From Chitinophagales bacterium (lineage in GTDB: Bacteria; Bacteroidota; Bacteroidia; Chitinophagales; JADIYW01), in NCBI GenBank assembly GCA_019694955.1, contig JAIBAX010000005.1, positions 62,001 through 126,000 on the forward strand: DNA of 64,000 nucleotides, read 5' to 3'. Every line of letters starts with the position of its first letter. Position 1 is the stretch's first letter. The notes under the pieces were generated by a model. The model saw only the letters and a list, made by a program, of their open reading frames with translations, searched no databases and was not told where the DNA came from. Shown here piece by piece: positions 8,141 through 17,694 of this stretch. The translations under genes and the position numbers were made by a program.

Positions 8141-8755
8141 ATGAATACAACACTACTCAGCCCGGATTTTTCAAAAAATAGCGACGGACTATTGCCTGCG
8201 ATTATTCAAGACGCCCATACCGGTAATGTGTTGATGTTGGGGTATTTTAGCGAAACATCTCTTCGCATAACACTTGAAACAAAAAAAGTCACCTTCTTTA
8301 GTCGCAGTAAACAACGGCTGTGGACAAAAGGCGAAGAGAGTGGTAATTTTTTATTCTTAGAGGAAATAAAGTTAGACTGCGACAAGGATACCTTTCTGGT
8401 AAAAGTAAGTCCTAATGGTCCCACCTGTCATAATGGCACTGATACTTGCTGGGCAGAACAAAATACAGAAAAATTTGGCTTTCTACATTTTCTTTCCAAC
8501 ATCATCCAAGCACGTAAAGCACAACCCTCCGAAAAATCCTATACCAGTCAGCTATTTGCTAAAGGCATCAATAAAGTAGCGCAAAAAGTAGGTGAAGAAG
8601 CAGTAGAACTCGTCATTGAAGCCAAAGATAATAATAACGACCTATTCAAAAATGAGGCGGCCGATCTATTGTTTCACTTTCTAATACTTCTTGAGCAGAA
8701 AAACATTCCCTTAAATGATGTATTGGATATGCTCAAAAGTAGACATCATAAATAA
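8141..8755 (+). CDS. hisIE: Bifunctional phosphoribosyl-AMP cyclohydrolase/phosphoribosyl-ATP pyrophosphatase
   Basis: Catalyses histidine steps 2 and 3. The N-terminal HisI domain (about residues 1-115) shows FFSRSKQRLWTKGEESGN and the metal-binding region LDCDKDTFLVKV with PTCHNGTDTCW. The C-terminal HisE domain (about 120-204) shows QKVGEEAVELVIEAK and NEAADLLFHFLILL. The length of 204 residues is normal for the fusion. A TAACTTTG element lies 17 bp before the start. The 193 bp between hisF and hisIE holds nothing recognisable. Confidence 0.96.
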   Translation: MNTTLLSPDFSKNSDGLLPAIIQDAHTGNVLMLGYFSETSLRITLETKKVTFFSRSKQRLWTKGEESGNFLFLEEIKLDCDKDTFLVKVSPNGPTCHNGTDTCWAEQNTEKFGFLHFLSNIIQARKAQPSEKSYTSQLFAKGINKVAQKVGEEAVELVIEAKDNNNDLFKNEAADLLFHFLILLEQKNIPLNDVLDMLKSRHHK

Positions 8756-9174
8756 GGAAAGTTGACTTCTCATCATAATTTAAAAATCAGCATTTTCAAG
8801 AGGCTTTTGCTGCCTGAAAAACAAGAATACTGTTTATTTTTTGCAATAACAAAAAAACATCCACTCATCAAGTAAGCTACTTAAATATTTCTCCTTAAAA
8901 TTCAAGATAAAAATCACTTTACTTCTCTCAAAAAACGCACACCACACACCCAATGACCTCATTCCCATAACAATTTATTAACAAAAGATGACCATCTTTG
9001 CATCGAATTAGGAAATGATGTTTTTTTACCTTACCAATACTTCAGAAAACAGATTCCTTGACAAAAGTCGAGTTGCCATTTCGACGCTACTTAACACCCT
9101 AACTAAAGACATTTTTGACAATCTTCCTTTTCTGTCAAAAGGCAAGCAACACGCCACACAACACACACACAATA
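8756..9174. other. Intergenic region upstream of the phosphate uptake genes
   Basis: No gene is supported here. A weak -7-like element (CATCTTTG, about 8993-9000) would give the porin mRNA a leader of roughly 170 bases. A small ORF from 9015 lacks any domain and overlaps the porin start, so it is not called. I see no Pho-box-like direct repeat that I would defend. Confidence 0.4.
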
Positions 9175-10533
9175 ATGAACAAATTTATTCACTTTCTAAA
9201 ACTGGTACTTATTACATTAGGTTGTTTATTTAAATACCAAACGATTGTTGCAAACACAACAGACACCACTGCTAAGCAGTCGGTATCACTAAATTATGAA
9301 TTCGAAAGTAGGGATTCCATTGACGAGCCAAAGAAAACTAATGGGTTCAAATATTGGTACAACAACCAAAAAACAGAAGGGTTATCTACGCTTAGCGACA
9401 GCACCAAACCAAAAACAGAAAAAAAATGGTACGAGTCTTTTGCCATAAGAGGTTATGCCCAATTCCGTTATAACAGATTATTAGAGACCAACGAAAAGCT
9501 AAAATGCGAACAATGTGACAAAAGCTGGGGAGAAGGAGGTGGTTTCTTCTTTCGAAGAATACGTGTAATATTATACGGACAAATTGGAAAGCATGTTTAT
9601 TTCTACATCCAACCAGATTTTGCCAGTTCTGCCTCTTCCACAAGTCTTAACTTTGCACAGTTACGAGATGCTTATTTTGACTTAGGTATAGGCAAGCACA
9701 ATGAATATCGTTTCCGAATTGGACAAAGCAAGATACCCTATGGCTTTGAAAACATGCAATCCAGCCAAAACCGACTTCCCTTAGACAGGAATGATGCAAT
9801 GAATAGTGCCGTTGCGAATGAACGCGATTTAGGCATATTTTTTTATTGGGCACCTGAAAAGTATAGAAAGCTCTTCTCTGATGTCGTCAAAGATGGCTTT
9901 AAAGGTTCCGGCGACTATGGACTACTAAGTTTTGGAGTATTTAACGGTCAGACAGCCAACAAGCCGGAACTCAATGATGCGCCACATGTAGTTTTAAGAG
10001 GCTGCTTGCCTATTCGAATAAAAGAACAGATAATTGAACCCGGTATTCAGGCCTACTCTGGAAAGTATACAATAGCAAAAGATTTGGTAAGCACAGGCAC
10101 AAAAACAAACGCAGACAGGAGTTATATCGACCAACGTATAGCCGGTTCTTTTATCTTGTACCCTAAGCCCTTTGGCATACAGGCAGAATATAATTTTGGA
10201 AGAGGACCTGAGTTTAATACAGCGACAGACTCAATAGAAGTACAAAAATTACATGGTGGATACGTAACCTTATCCTATTTTATTCCGATAAAAAAAGAAA
10301 TTATCTTTCCTTTCTTTAGAGCACAATACTATAATGGAGGCAAAAAGCATGAACTCGATGCCAGAAGTTATGAAGTAAAAGAATTTGAAATCGGCATTGA
10401 ATGGCAACCTGTCAAACAGTTTGAATTGACTGCTATGTACACTTTTTCCAACAGAAGGTTCGAAGATTTTGCACTTCAGGACAATCATCAAAAAGGGAAA
10501 TTACTGAGACTACAGGCACAATTAAATTTTTAA
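9175..10533 (+). CDS. Phosphate-selective porin (OprO/OprP family)
   Basis: A 452-residue outer membrane beta-barrel. The ATG at 9175 gives a signal peptide (KFIHFLKLVLITLGCLF); a further upstream start would bury it. The barrel shows RGYAQFRYNRL, FFFRRIRVILYGQIGKHVYF, FRIGQSKIPYGFENMQSS and LPLDRNDAMN, the typical pattern of the polyphosphate/phosphate porin family, with alternating aromatic strands to the C-terminal F. It is followed by a DUF47 protein and Pit, which supports phosphate uptake across the outer membrane. Confidence 0.88.
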   Translation: MNKFIHFLKLVLITLGCLFKYQTIVANTTDTTAKQSVSLNYEFESRDSIDEPKKTNGFKYWYNNQKTEGLSTLSDSTKPKTEKKWYESFAIRGYAQFRYNRLLETNEKLKCEQCDKSWGEGGGFFFRRIRVILYGQIGKHVYFYIQPDFASSASSTSLNFAQLRDAYFDLGIGKHNEYRFRIGQSKIPYGFENMQSSQNRLPLDRNDAMNSAVANERDLGIFFYWAPEKYRKLFSDVVKDGFKGSGDYGLLSFGVFNGQTANKPELNDAPHVVLRGCLPIRIKEQIIEPGIQAYSGKYTIAKDLVSTGTKTNADRSYIDQRIAGSFILYPKPFGIQAEYNFGRGPEFNTATDSIEVQKLHGGYVTLSYFIPIKKEIIFPFFRAQYYNGGKKHELDARSYEVKEFEIGIEWQPVKQFELTAMYTFSNRRFEDFALQDNHQKGKLLRLQAQLNF

Positions 10534-10576
10534 TCAAATAAATGAATAATCATTAACTAACTTAAAACAAAAAATT

Positions 10577-11221
10577 ATGGCATTTTCATTATTAAAATTA
10601 TTTCAACCTAAAGACAAAGTGTTTTATGGGTTGTTCGAGCAAATGACAGAACATATTGTTCAGGCGAGTGAGAAATTTGTGGAAGGCATGAAGGCAGAAT
10701 CTGAAAAAAGATTTGAAATACACGCTCAAACAAAACCCATTGAGCATCAGGCAGATCAGGTAACACATCAAATCTATGTGGAATTAGGCAAAAACTTTAT
10801 CACTCCTTTTGACAGGGAAGACATTCATGCACTAGCCTCTGCATTAGATGATATTGTAGATTATATCGATGAGGTTGGCCACAAAATTAAGGTTTTTGAC
10901 TACAAAGAATTCAACCACCACCTATATCAGATTTCAGAACTTAATGACGAATCTGTAAAGGCACTTCGTGAAGCAATATACGAATTGCGCAACATGAAAA
11001 ACTTAGAAAAAGTCAACCAAGCGTGCTTAAAAGTACACGGCTATGAATCCAAGGTGGATTTATTGTACAATGAAGCACTTGGTGCGCTTATCCGAGAACA
11101 TAAGGATAATGCAGCTTATATGATCATCATGAAAGACCTGATTGAAGAACTTGAGCTGATATCAGACAAATGTCAAGATGCTTCCAATATTATAGAATCC
11201 ATCGTCATAAAATACTCCTAA
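10577..11221 (+). CDS. DUF47 (PhoU-like) protein, phosphate transporter accessory
   Basis: A 214-residue all-helical protein with the DUF47 pattern: an N-terminal long helix, IEHQADQVTHQIYVELGKNFITPFDREDIHALASALDD split by short loops, and C-terminal MKDLIEELELISDKCQDASNIIESI. DUF47 proteins resemble PhoU and are normally encoded beside Pit transporters, which they are thought to regulate. Here it lies 43 bp after the porin and 73 bp before pit, so the three probably form one unit. Confidence 0.9.
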   Translation: MAFSLLKLFQPKDKVFYGLFEQMTEHIVQASEKFVEGMKAESEKRFEIHAQTKPIEHQADQVTHQIYVELGKNFITPFDREDIHALASALDDIVDYIDEVGHKIKVFDYKEFNHHLYQISELNDESVKALREAIYELRNMKNLEKVNQACLKVHGYESKVDLLYNEALGALIREHKDNAAYMIIMKDLIEELELISDKCQDASNIIESIVIKYS

Positions 11222-11294
11222 AAATTTGGTTAGTTAAGTTTTTCATGATGTATTGAACTAAAAACTTACAACTAATAACACAAAACTATATAAT

Positions 11295-12944
11295 ATGGAA
11301 TTTATAGTAATTATTATCATCTTAGCCTTGTTGTTTGACTATATCAACGGCTTTCACGATGCTGCCAATTCAATAGCCACAGTGGTTTCTACAAAAGTAT
11401 TGACCCCCTTTCAGGCTGTTTTATGGGCGGCATTCTTCAATTTTGTTGCCTTTCTGATTTTCAAAGATCATGCAGTAGCCAACACTATTGGAAAAACAGT
11501 TTTTAAAGACTTTATCACCTTACCTGTTATATTTTCAGGACTTATCGCCGCCATTATTTGGAACTTGTTAACATGGTGGTATGGCATTCCTTCGTCCTCT
11601 TCACACACCCTGATAGGTGGTTTCGCCGGAGCGGCCGTAACACATGCCATGATCCAAAATGGCGGATGGATGCCATTGGGAGACATTATCGACAGCGGTA
11701 AAATACTCAAAACCATAAAGTTTATCTTTTTAGCACCATTGATTGGCATGATTATATCCATGTTTTACACCCTCGTCATGATGACCTATAATACATGGAT
11801 TAAATGTGGCATTCTTGCACTTACCGGTGTAGCTATTTGGTTCACTTTCATCAACTTTCAGGAAAAGAAAATTGACGAGAACATGGAGAAATTCTTTAAA
11901 GTCGACAAGTACACATTAGAAGTTAAAAAAGATCCTTCCAAACAAGAAAAATTAGACCATGCTATCGAAGACTCACATGCATGCTTCCCCTATATTGCTG
12001 ATTATGAGAAGAAAGGAGGAAAAGCAGTTGCGGAAAACATCGTTAAAAATGTAGACTTAGACAGGGTTATTGCTTCTAAAATTGAAGACAAACTCAAACT
12101 TTTCTTCAAAGTAGAACAACTTAAGATTCTTGCGGAAAAAGACCCTTCACATAAAGAAGCAGCAAGCTTTGCAAAGAATGCCGTTGATTCTTTGAAGCCT
12201 ATAGCTAAAAATCACGCTACATTAGGAATAGATGGCATGACGACAGCGATGTTAAGCAAAGTACCAGTGCAACCCGATAAAATTGCCGAATTTAAAAAAG
12301 CAGTAAATATCAACATCCAAAGCGATCTTGCTAAAGAAATGGACAAAGCCAACAATAGAATCATTCGCTTCGGATTGATTGGCATGTTAGCAATAATGAT
12401 ACTTTCATTTATCTACAACGAGAAAATCAAAACACCTAGCGCACAACGTACTGCCAACAATTTCAAAAAATTGCAGCTGCTTTCTTCGGCAGCATTCAGC
12501 ATTGGACATGGTGGCAATGATGCACAAAAAGTAATGGGTATCATTGCAGCGGCATTGATTGCCAATGGTAACATCGTTGATATTAAATCTATGCCGGATT
12601 GGGTACCCCTCTCCTGCTATCTGGCCATCAGCTTAGGGACGCTAAGTGGCGGCTGGAAGATTGTAAAAACAATGGGAAATAAAATCACCAAAGTAACACC
12701 GCTCGAAGGTGTGTGTGCCGAGACAGCAGGTGCTACTACCCTATTCCTGACTGAACAAATGGGTATCCCGGTATCGACTACGCATACCATTACCGGAGCC
12801 ATCATTGGTGTTGGTGCCGCTAAGCGAATCAATGCCGTCCGTTGGGGGGTTACCATAAACTTATTATGGGCATGGATACTCACCATTCCCATAAGTGCCT
12901 TACTAGCAGCATTGACTTATTTTATTGTCAGCTTCTTTGTATAG
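11295..12944 (+). CDS. pit: Inorganic phosphate transporter, PiT family
   Basis: A 549-residue inner membrane phosphate symporter. Both PiT signatures are present: FDYINGFHDAANSIATVV at the N-terminus and SIGHGGNDAQKVMGI in the C-terminal half, each followed by hydrophobic segments (GIPSSSSHTLIGG and GIPVSTTHTITGA mark the repeated halves). Between the halves, about residues 190-360 form a charged soluble insert not found in short bacterial Pit proteins; it may be a regulatory contact for the DUF47 partner (inference). A strong terminator follows. Confidence 0.93.
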   Translation: MEFIVIIIILALLFDYINGFHDAANSIATVVSTKVLTPFQAVLWAAFFNFVAFLIFKDHAVANTIGKTVFKDFITLPVIFSGLIAAIIWNLLTWWYGIPSSSSHTLIGGFAGAAVTHAMIQNGGWMPLGDIIDSGKILKTIKFIFLAPLIGMIISMFYTLVMMTYNTWIKCGILALTGVAIWFTFINFQEKKIDENMEKFFKVDKYTLEVKKDPSKQEKLDHAIEDSHACFPYIADYEKKGGKAVAENIVKNVDLDRVIASKIEDKLKLFFKVEQLKILAEKDPSHKEAASFAKNAVDSLKPIAKNHATLGIDGMTTAMLSKVPVQPDKIAEFKKAVNINIQSDLAKEMDKANNRIIRFGLIGMLAIMILSFIYNEKIKTPSAQRTANNFKKLQLLSSAAFSIGHGGNDAQKVMGIIAAALIANGNIVDIKSMPDWVPLSCYLAISLGTLSGGWKIVKTMGNKITKVTPLEGVCAETAGATTLFLTEQMGIPVSTTHTITGAIIGVGAAKRINAVRWGVTINLLWAWILTIPISALLAALTYFIVSFFV

Positions 12945-12966
12945 TTAAACCAAATAATTAATAAAA

Positions 12967-13000
12967 AATAGGCTGTCTGAAAAGGCAGCCTATTTTTTTT
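12967..13000 (+). terminator. Rho-independent terminator after pit
   Basis: A stem of about 12 bp (AATAGGCTGTCT with AGGCAGCCTATT, one G-U pair) with a GAAA loop, followed by T8. The next 510 bp, to 13515, is AT-rich with no gene that I can support. A weak similarity of 13241-13300 to 61000-61060 (gtggacaaataa, then ctactaatatt, then tattttcttcta) suggests a decayed dispersed repeat. Confidence 0.92.
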
Positions 13001-13515
13001 ATCCACAAAGAAAATCCTAAGAACTATAACAAACGATAAAAACATTCATCACAAATTACGCATTGGATGAGAAAAAATTATCACAAAAGTAATTATAAAA
13101 TAGTCCCTTAGTAAAATCCAATTCCTGTCCACTTGAACACGAGTGGACTACTTTACAAATCATCTTGTTGTTATTTTTGTGTCTTCTGCTGCGGAGGTTT
13201 CCCTAATCATCGGGATGACCGTCTCCAGATAAATCGGAATGTGGACAAACAACAGCCTTCTAATATTTTAATGCATTATATTTTCTTCTAACGCTGACTT
13301 TCGGATAAAAACCTTTCTCAAACACATATGTTTCAATAAGTTAAACCCAATACATTATTCTTTTCCTAAATATAATCATCATAACAGATTGAAAATATTC
13401 AATATGTGTAATATATTCTTTTTAAATTGAAAATAAATTAAAAAAACGTTGTATTAGATATTTATTTTATATAATTTTGATTTAAACTAATATTTACCTA
13501 ACATAAACCTAACAT

Positions 13516-14811
13516 TTGAAACCACATCTAATCATAAAAACAAAAACAGCAGTTACTGCTTCCCGAATTCCTTTCTGGGGCGACTTCATTAAAAACAAAA
13601 CGGGAGAAATAAGTAACTTTTTCCCGGAATTCGATAGCATACTTTCCAATAACCATTTAAATTTTTGGCTTACACAAGAATACAAACCTGTTTCTGAACA
13701 TTGGTCAAATGAAGAAATCAATAGTGGATTAAATAGAATTTATAGGGTTATACTAAAAGAGAACTTTGCATTTCCAGAGCGCTTACTAGAGCAAATAAAA
13801 ATCATACCGCTTGTAGAAGATGTAAGACCAGCCTTAGTAGCAGACGCTCCCATTCCGATTGCTTCATCCATGTCACTACAACCAAATATTTCCCGCTCAA
13901 GAGAAATAATAGGGCTTAAGCAAGCACATTTTTATTGCAAAGGAAATCCTTCCATCAAAATTGCCGTATTAGATACCGGAGTGGATGCACAACATGCAGA
14001 ACTCAGAACTGCTGTATCAAATCAAGCTGATTTCGTTAATTTAGATGGGTTAGATACTGTGGAATTCGTTGGAGACATTACTGGATATGATGAAGTGGCT
14101 GAGGATGAAGTAGGCCATGGCTCTCATGTGGCTGGTATCATCGCAGGCAAAGGAAAAGAAATGCCACTTGGAGTGGTACCTGAATGCAAGATTATGGCGG
14201 TTCGGGTACTTGCCAGCATGAAACAAGGTGATAAACTTGTGGGCGCCGGACTTATCGACAATATTAATGTTGGCATAAAGTGGGCAATTGACCACGGCGC
14301 CGATATAATAAATATGAGTTTAGGCATAAAACATAGTGGCGGAGGCTTACCACATGAAGAAATCATACAATACGCCAAATCAAAAGGCGTAACCATTGTA
14401 GCGGCCAGTGGCAACGATGGACAAAATAACAAATATTACCCCGGTGCACTACCGGGTGTAATAGCCGTAGGCGCTATCAATGACGATAGAGAAGTGGCAG
14501 ATTTTTCTTCGTATGGTGCAAATGTTTCATTAAGTGCTCCCGGCACAAATATTTATAGTTCTTATGCCTACGGCAAATATGCCTTTGCCTCCGGAACATC
14601 ACAAGCGTCACCATTTGTTGCTGGGGCCGTAGCTTTGCTCAAATCACATGCGCTCTCAAAAGGCTATCGCCTAAAAGACAATCAGGTTAAATATATACTT
14701 AAACATACTTCAGACAAGGTAAACACTCGGTTCAAAGATGAAAAAGCCGGATATGGCGTAATCAATCTGGCGGACGCAATAAAACTTTTAAATTATCAAT
14801 TAACATCATAA
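13516..14811 (+). CDS. Subtilisin-like serine protease (S8), no signal peptide
   Basis: A 431-residue S8 peptidase with the full triad: Asp153 in IAVLDTGVDAQHAE, His201 in VGHGSHVAGIIAGKG and Ser362 in SGTSQASPFVAG, with Asn300 in ASGNDG for the oxyanion hole. Residues 1-115 are unlike the catalytic domain and may be an inhibitory propeptide or targeting domain. No hydrophobic signal is visible, so it resembles intracellular subtilisins. The start is TTG at 13516: an in-frame stop lies just upstream and the next ATG would remove over 100 residues. It is first in a row of ten same-strand genes and may process or activate their products (inference). Confidence 0.9.
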   Translation: MKPHLIIKTKTAVTASRIPFWGDFIKNKTGEISNFFPEFDSILSNNHLNFWLTQEYKPVSEHWSNEEINSGLNRIYRVILKENFAFPERLLEQIKIIPLVEDVRPALVADAPIPIASSMSLQPNISRSREIIGLKQAHFYCKGNPSIKIAVLDTGVDAQHAELRTAVSNQADFVNLDGLDTVEFVGDITGYDEVAEDEVGHGSHVAGIIAGKGKEMPLGVVPECKIMAVRVLASMKQGDKLVGAGLIDNINVGIKWAIDHGADIINMSLGIKHSGGGLPHEEIIQYAKSKGVTIVAASGNDGQNNKYYPGALPGVIAVGAINDDREVADFSSYGANVSLSAPGTNIYSSYAYGKYAFASGTSQASPFVAGAVALLKSHALSKGYRLKDNQVKYILKHTSDKVNTRFKDEKAGYGVINLADAIKLLNYQLTS

Positions 14812-14822
14812 AATCAGATAAG

Positions 14823-16652
14823 ATGGGAAATTTTGGAATCACAAATTTTGGCAGTTCAAACGTAAACGGTTTGCGATTTGGCACCATCGGCAAGGAACCC
14901 GATCCTTATGCCGTAGAACAATTAAAAATACTCGGAAATCTACTCAGCGGAAAATTGATGAGTAATGATTGGGATCAGGCAGAAGAAAATGCTGAGGATT
15001 TCGGCTTGTATAGACTACTCACTACGCCTTTCCTCAAAAAAGGTAAAGACAACGACCTTTATGAAATCATTCCAAACTATAGGAATGACATGACTTTGCG
15101 CACATTCTGCGAAAAGCGAGTACCTTCACTCTTCTTTGAATTCAATTCACACTTCAATGATGCCTCCTCATCGCTCACTTTCAATCAGAAGCAGATACTA
15201 AGCCATAATAATATCAGAGATTTCTTATTTCTGAAAGCTGTTTACATTGAACAACTGAATAATGTTAAATCCATATTCAGTTACATGACACAAACAGGTA
15301 GTGCTTATCTCAACGTCTTTCAAGCAGTTGCAGTAAAAGCCTCAGAAAGAATTCGCGACAACGAGAAAATAAAATTAGGACATATCACAGCGTCCGACAG
15401 AATTATTGAGTTGCTAAAAGGCGAAGAATTCTCCATGGAGAAAACCATCTTCTATAATGAGATTAAAAATATCATCAATAGAATGGTCTTCGACCTCGAT
15501 AATTTGGATTTGATATCAAAAGTAGAAAAAGAACTCGGCGATATTATTTCCGACGACGATGTTCCGGCTATACTCAACTACTTGAAATCATCCAACATCA
15601 AAATTGATGCACAAAATGCCAAGTACTTTATTCCCATTGCCGTTAACAACCTAAAAAATAGCAATATTTCATATTCCAGTACCTCTTCGGGTGCTGCTTC
15701 GGAATTCGACTTTGCTGTTAATTATTATGAAGACGACAGAGCCTCTTTAGAAATTATTAAAGAAAACATCGTTTGTGCCAGCCAATTGTATTATGTAATG
15801 GTATTGGGCGATGAACTGGGAATCTTTAACATCATCAACTACATTGCCACCAAGAAACTTCCTGCCGGAAATATGGACATCAGAAACCGCGATACCTTAA
15901 AAGACTTGCAACTATACATCTTTAGTGAGAGTTTCAAAGACCTTCGCAATGGAGAAATCTTCAAACGCACACTCCCTGCTGAAAGAATGATGTTCTACAA
16001 ACAAGTGTATAGCGTTGGAGATGAACAAACCTTAGAAGGAATGGCCGTCAATAACGACTATAACAGACTTTGGTCAATACTTATGAAAGAGTGTGTAGAC
16101 TATATTCAACGAGTAGAAGACACTACCAATAGCGGATATAGCATTTCCCGACAAAAAATTATGCAGGCTATAGAAGATTTGCAATACAATCTTTCTACCC
16201 ACTGCACAGGAATGTCGAAAGTAGCCACGCCGATTATGTACAAAGAAATGGATTTCGTCATCGAGCGTTTCATGAAAAATGAGGAAATTACCAGACAAAT
16301 TTCATTAGGGAATTCCACTTCTTTCTGGAAAGTAATCGAAAGAATTTTATTTGAAATGCAAGGAGAAGTACCCAATGTGGCTGCCCTTCGCAACAAAGCC
16401 GTATTTGGACATCGCATACTCTCATTCATTGCCAATTACACCCCTGCACAGGTCGCCGATGATGTCAAGTTCAACGATTTTCTTTCTACGGTAGAAGCAT
16501 TTATTATTGCTGAAAGTCAACTACAAGACAATCCCATGGATATGAGAAGTGAAGATCCTGCCGACAATGCAAACGGTAATATGGGAGGCTATCCTGGAAT
16601 GAATGGCGTCAATAAAAATGTACCCGTAGGTGCTGACGATTGGAATTTTTAA
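14823..16652 (+). CDS. Unrecognised 609-residue helical protein of the protease/murein-hydrolase cluster
   Basis: I do not recognise this protein. It begins with a Gly/Asn/Phe-rich stretch (MGNFGITNFGSSNVNGLRFG), then reads as a long alpha-helical protein without signal peptide or membrane segment, and ends in a flexible Asn/Gly/Met-rich tail (about residues 575-609) finishing ADDWNF. There are no obvious nucleotide-binding or catalytic motifs. It starts 11 bp after the subtilisin gene and 21 bp before the next gene, so it belongs to the same operon. A scaffold or structural role is possible but unsupported. Confidence 0.75.
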   Translation: MGNFGITNFGSSNVNGLRFGTIGKEPDPYAVEQLKILGNLLSGKLMSNDWDQAEENAEDFGLYRLLTTPFLKKGKDNDLYEIIPNYRNDMTLRTFCEKRVPSLFFEFNSHFNDASSSLTFNQKQILSHNNIRDFLFLKAVYIEQLNNVKSIFSYMTQTGSAYLNVFQAVAVKASERIRDNEKIKLGHITASDRIIELLKGEEFSMEKTIFYNEIKNIINRMVFDLDNLDLISKVEKELGDIISDDDVPAILNYLKSSNIKIDAQNAKYFIPIAVNNLKNSNISYSSTSSGAASEFDFAVNYYEDDRASLEIIKENIVCASQLYYVMVLGDELGIFNIINYIATKKLPAGNMDIRNRDTLKDLQLYIFSESFKDLRNGEIFKRTLPAERMMFYKQVYSVGDEQTLEGMAVNNDYNRLWSILMKECVDYIQRVEDTTNSGYSISRQKIMQAIEDLQYNLSTHCTGMSKVATPIMYKEMDFVIERFMKNEEITRQISLGNSTSFWKVIERILFEMQGEVPNVAALRNKAVFGHRILSFIANYTPAQVADDVKFNDFLSTVEAFIIAESQLQDNPMDMRSEDPADNANGNMGGYPGMNGVNKNVPVGADDWNF

Positions 16653-16673
16653 TCACCACAAAAAGTAAAGTAT

Positions 16674-17687
16674 ATGAATCAACAATTAATGCCGGAAATT
16701 AAAGAACAAGCTCGCGCCATGGCCAGAGATATTCTCGTTAGAAGTCAATCATTCAAAGCAATGCCGCCTGATGAACAACGCAGTATATACCTGACATTAG
16801 TGGATGAAAATATCCATAAGCTTGCCAAACAACACGGACTAGTAAAAGAAATGGCACAAAGCAAAGGTCCGGGTGCCGAAATGGGATTTGGCGGTTACAA
16901 TCCCGGATTAGAAGGCAGTGTAGATGCCTTTGAAGACTTGGTAGACTCCGTAGATTTTCCAAAGTTTGTCGCCGACCTAATGAAAGCGGTATTTGATGCT
17001 AATATCACCGTCATGAAAAAACAAACAGATGATTATATCCGTTTGATGAAAGAAGCCACAAAAGGTGTTGCCGATTTTGTTAAAAAAGTAAAAGACGACG
17101 ATTCCTTTGCATACCTTGCAGAAACAAAAGGCAATCAATTTGGCATCCAAATGGAAGATTCGCCCGATGGAGGATCAAAAATGGTACTTACCAATCCTGA
17201 AGGAGAAAAAGTCGACATGGAAGACAATGAAGTAAAGGCGAAGATCATGGAAGCGAAAATCGCCATGGCCAAAGAACACCGTGCCGCACTCCGCGAAGTC
17301 ATCTTAATGGGTGTAACCCGCTTGGTAGTTGAGAAAGGAGAAATCGATGCCGCCGTAGAATTCAGCATCAAATCCACCAGAAAAAGCAACAAATCACATA
17401 AAGACCAAAACATCAATACCACATCCCTAAACATGGAGTATGGTGGTGGTTTGATGGGAAGTATTTTTGGAGGGCCAAGTGGGAGTATGAACATGACCAA
17501 TACCAACATTCAGGTAAACACCTCAAACAAAGATGCTACGGATGAAATGACTGCAAAACTTACAGGGCACGTGAACATCAAATTCAAGACCGATTATTTC
17601 AAACTCGACAATTTTGCAAACATGTATGCCGATGGTGGTATTGCAGCACTAAAACCAGCAGCTCCGGCTGCCGTTCCAGCAAAATAA
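16674..17687 (+). CDS. Unrecognised 337-residue cluster protein, weakly DUF2589-like C-terminal half
   Basis: Function unknown. Residues 1-190 are helical and charged. About residues 210-320 are beta-rich: AAVEFSIKSTRKSNKS, then a Gly/Ser/Asn-rich stretch (MEYGGGLMGSIFGGPSG), then AKLTGHVNIKFKTDYF. This strand-loop-strand layout weakly recalls DUF2589-type proteins, but I would not assign it on sight. It ends in an Ala/Pro tail (LKPAAPAAVPAK). No signal peptide or membrane segment. It lies 7 bp before the next gene. Confidence 0.72.
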   Translation: MNQQLMPEIKEQARAMARDILVRSQSFKAMPPDEQRSIYLTLVDENIHKLAKQHGLVKEMAQSKGPGAEMGFGGYNPGLEGSVDAFEDLVDSVDFPKFVADLMKAVFDANITVMKKQTDDYIRLMKEATKGVADFVKKVKDDDSFAYLAETKGNQFGIQMEDSPDGGSKMVLTNPEGEKVDMEDNEVKAKIMEAKIAMAKEHRAALREVILMGVTRLVVEKGEIDAAVEFSIKSTRKSNKSHKDQNINTTSLNMEYGGGLMGSIFGGPSGSMNMTNTNIQVNTSNKDATDEMTAKLTGHVNIKFKTDYFKLDNFANMYADGGIAALKPAAPAAVPAK

Positions 17688-17694
17688 TACGGCA

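Noticed and set aside
8780-8825. Possible terminator after hisIE
   Set aside because: The stem TTTTCA/TGAAAA with GGC/GCC needs a 3-base bulge and lacks a T-run, so it is not convincing.
9015-9233. 72-codon ORF upstream of the porin
   Set aside because: No domain, overlaps the porin start, and its residues look like non-coding AT-rich DNA.
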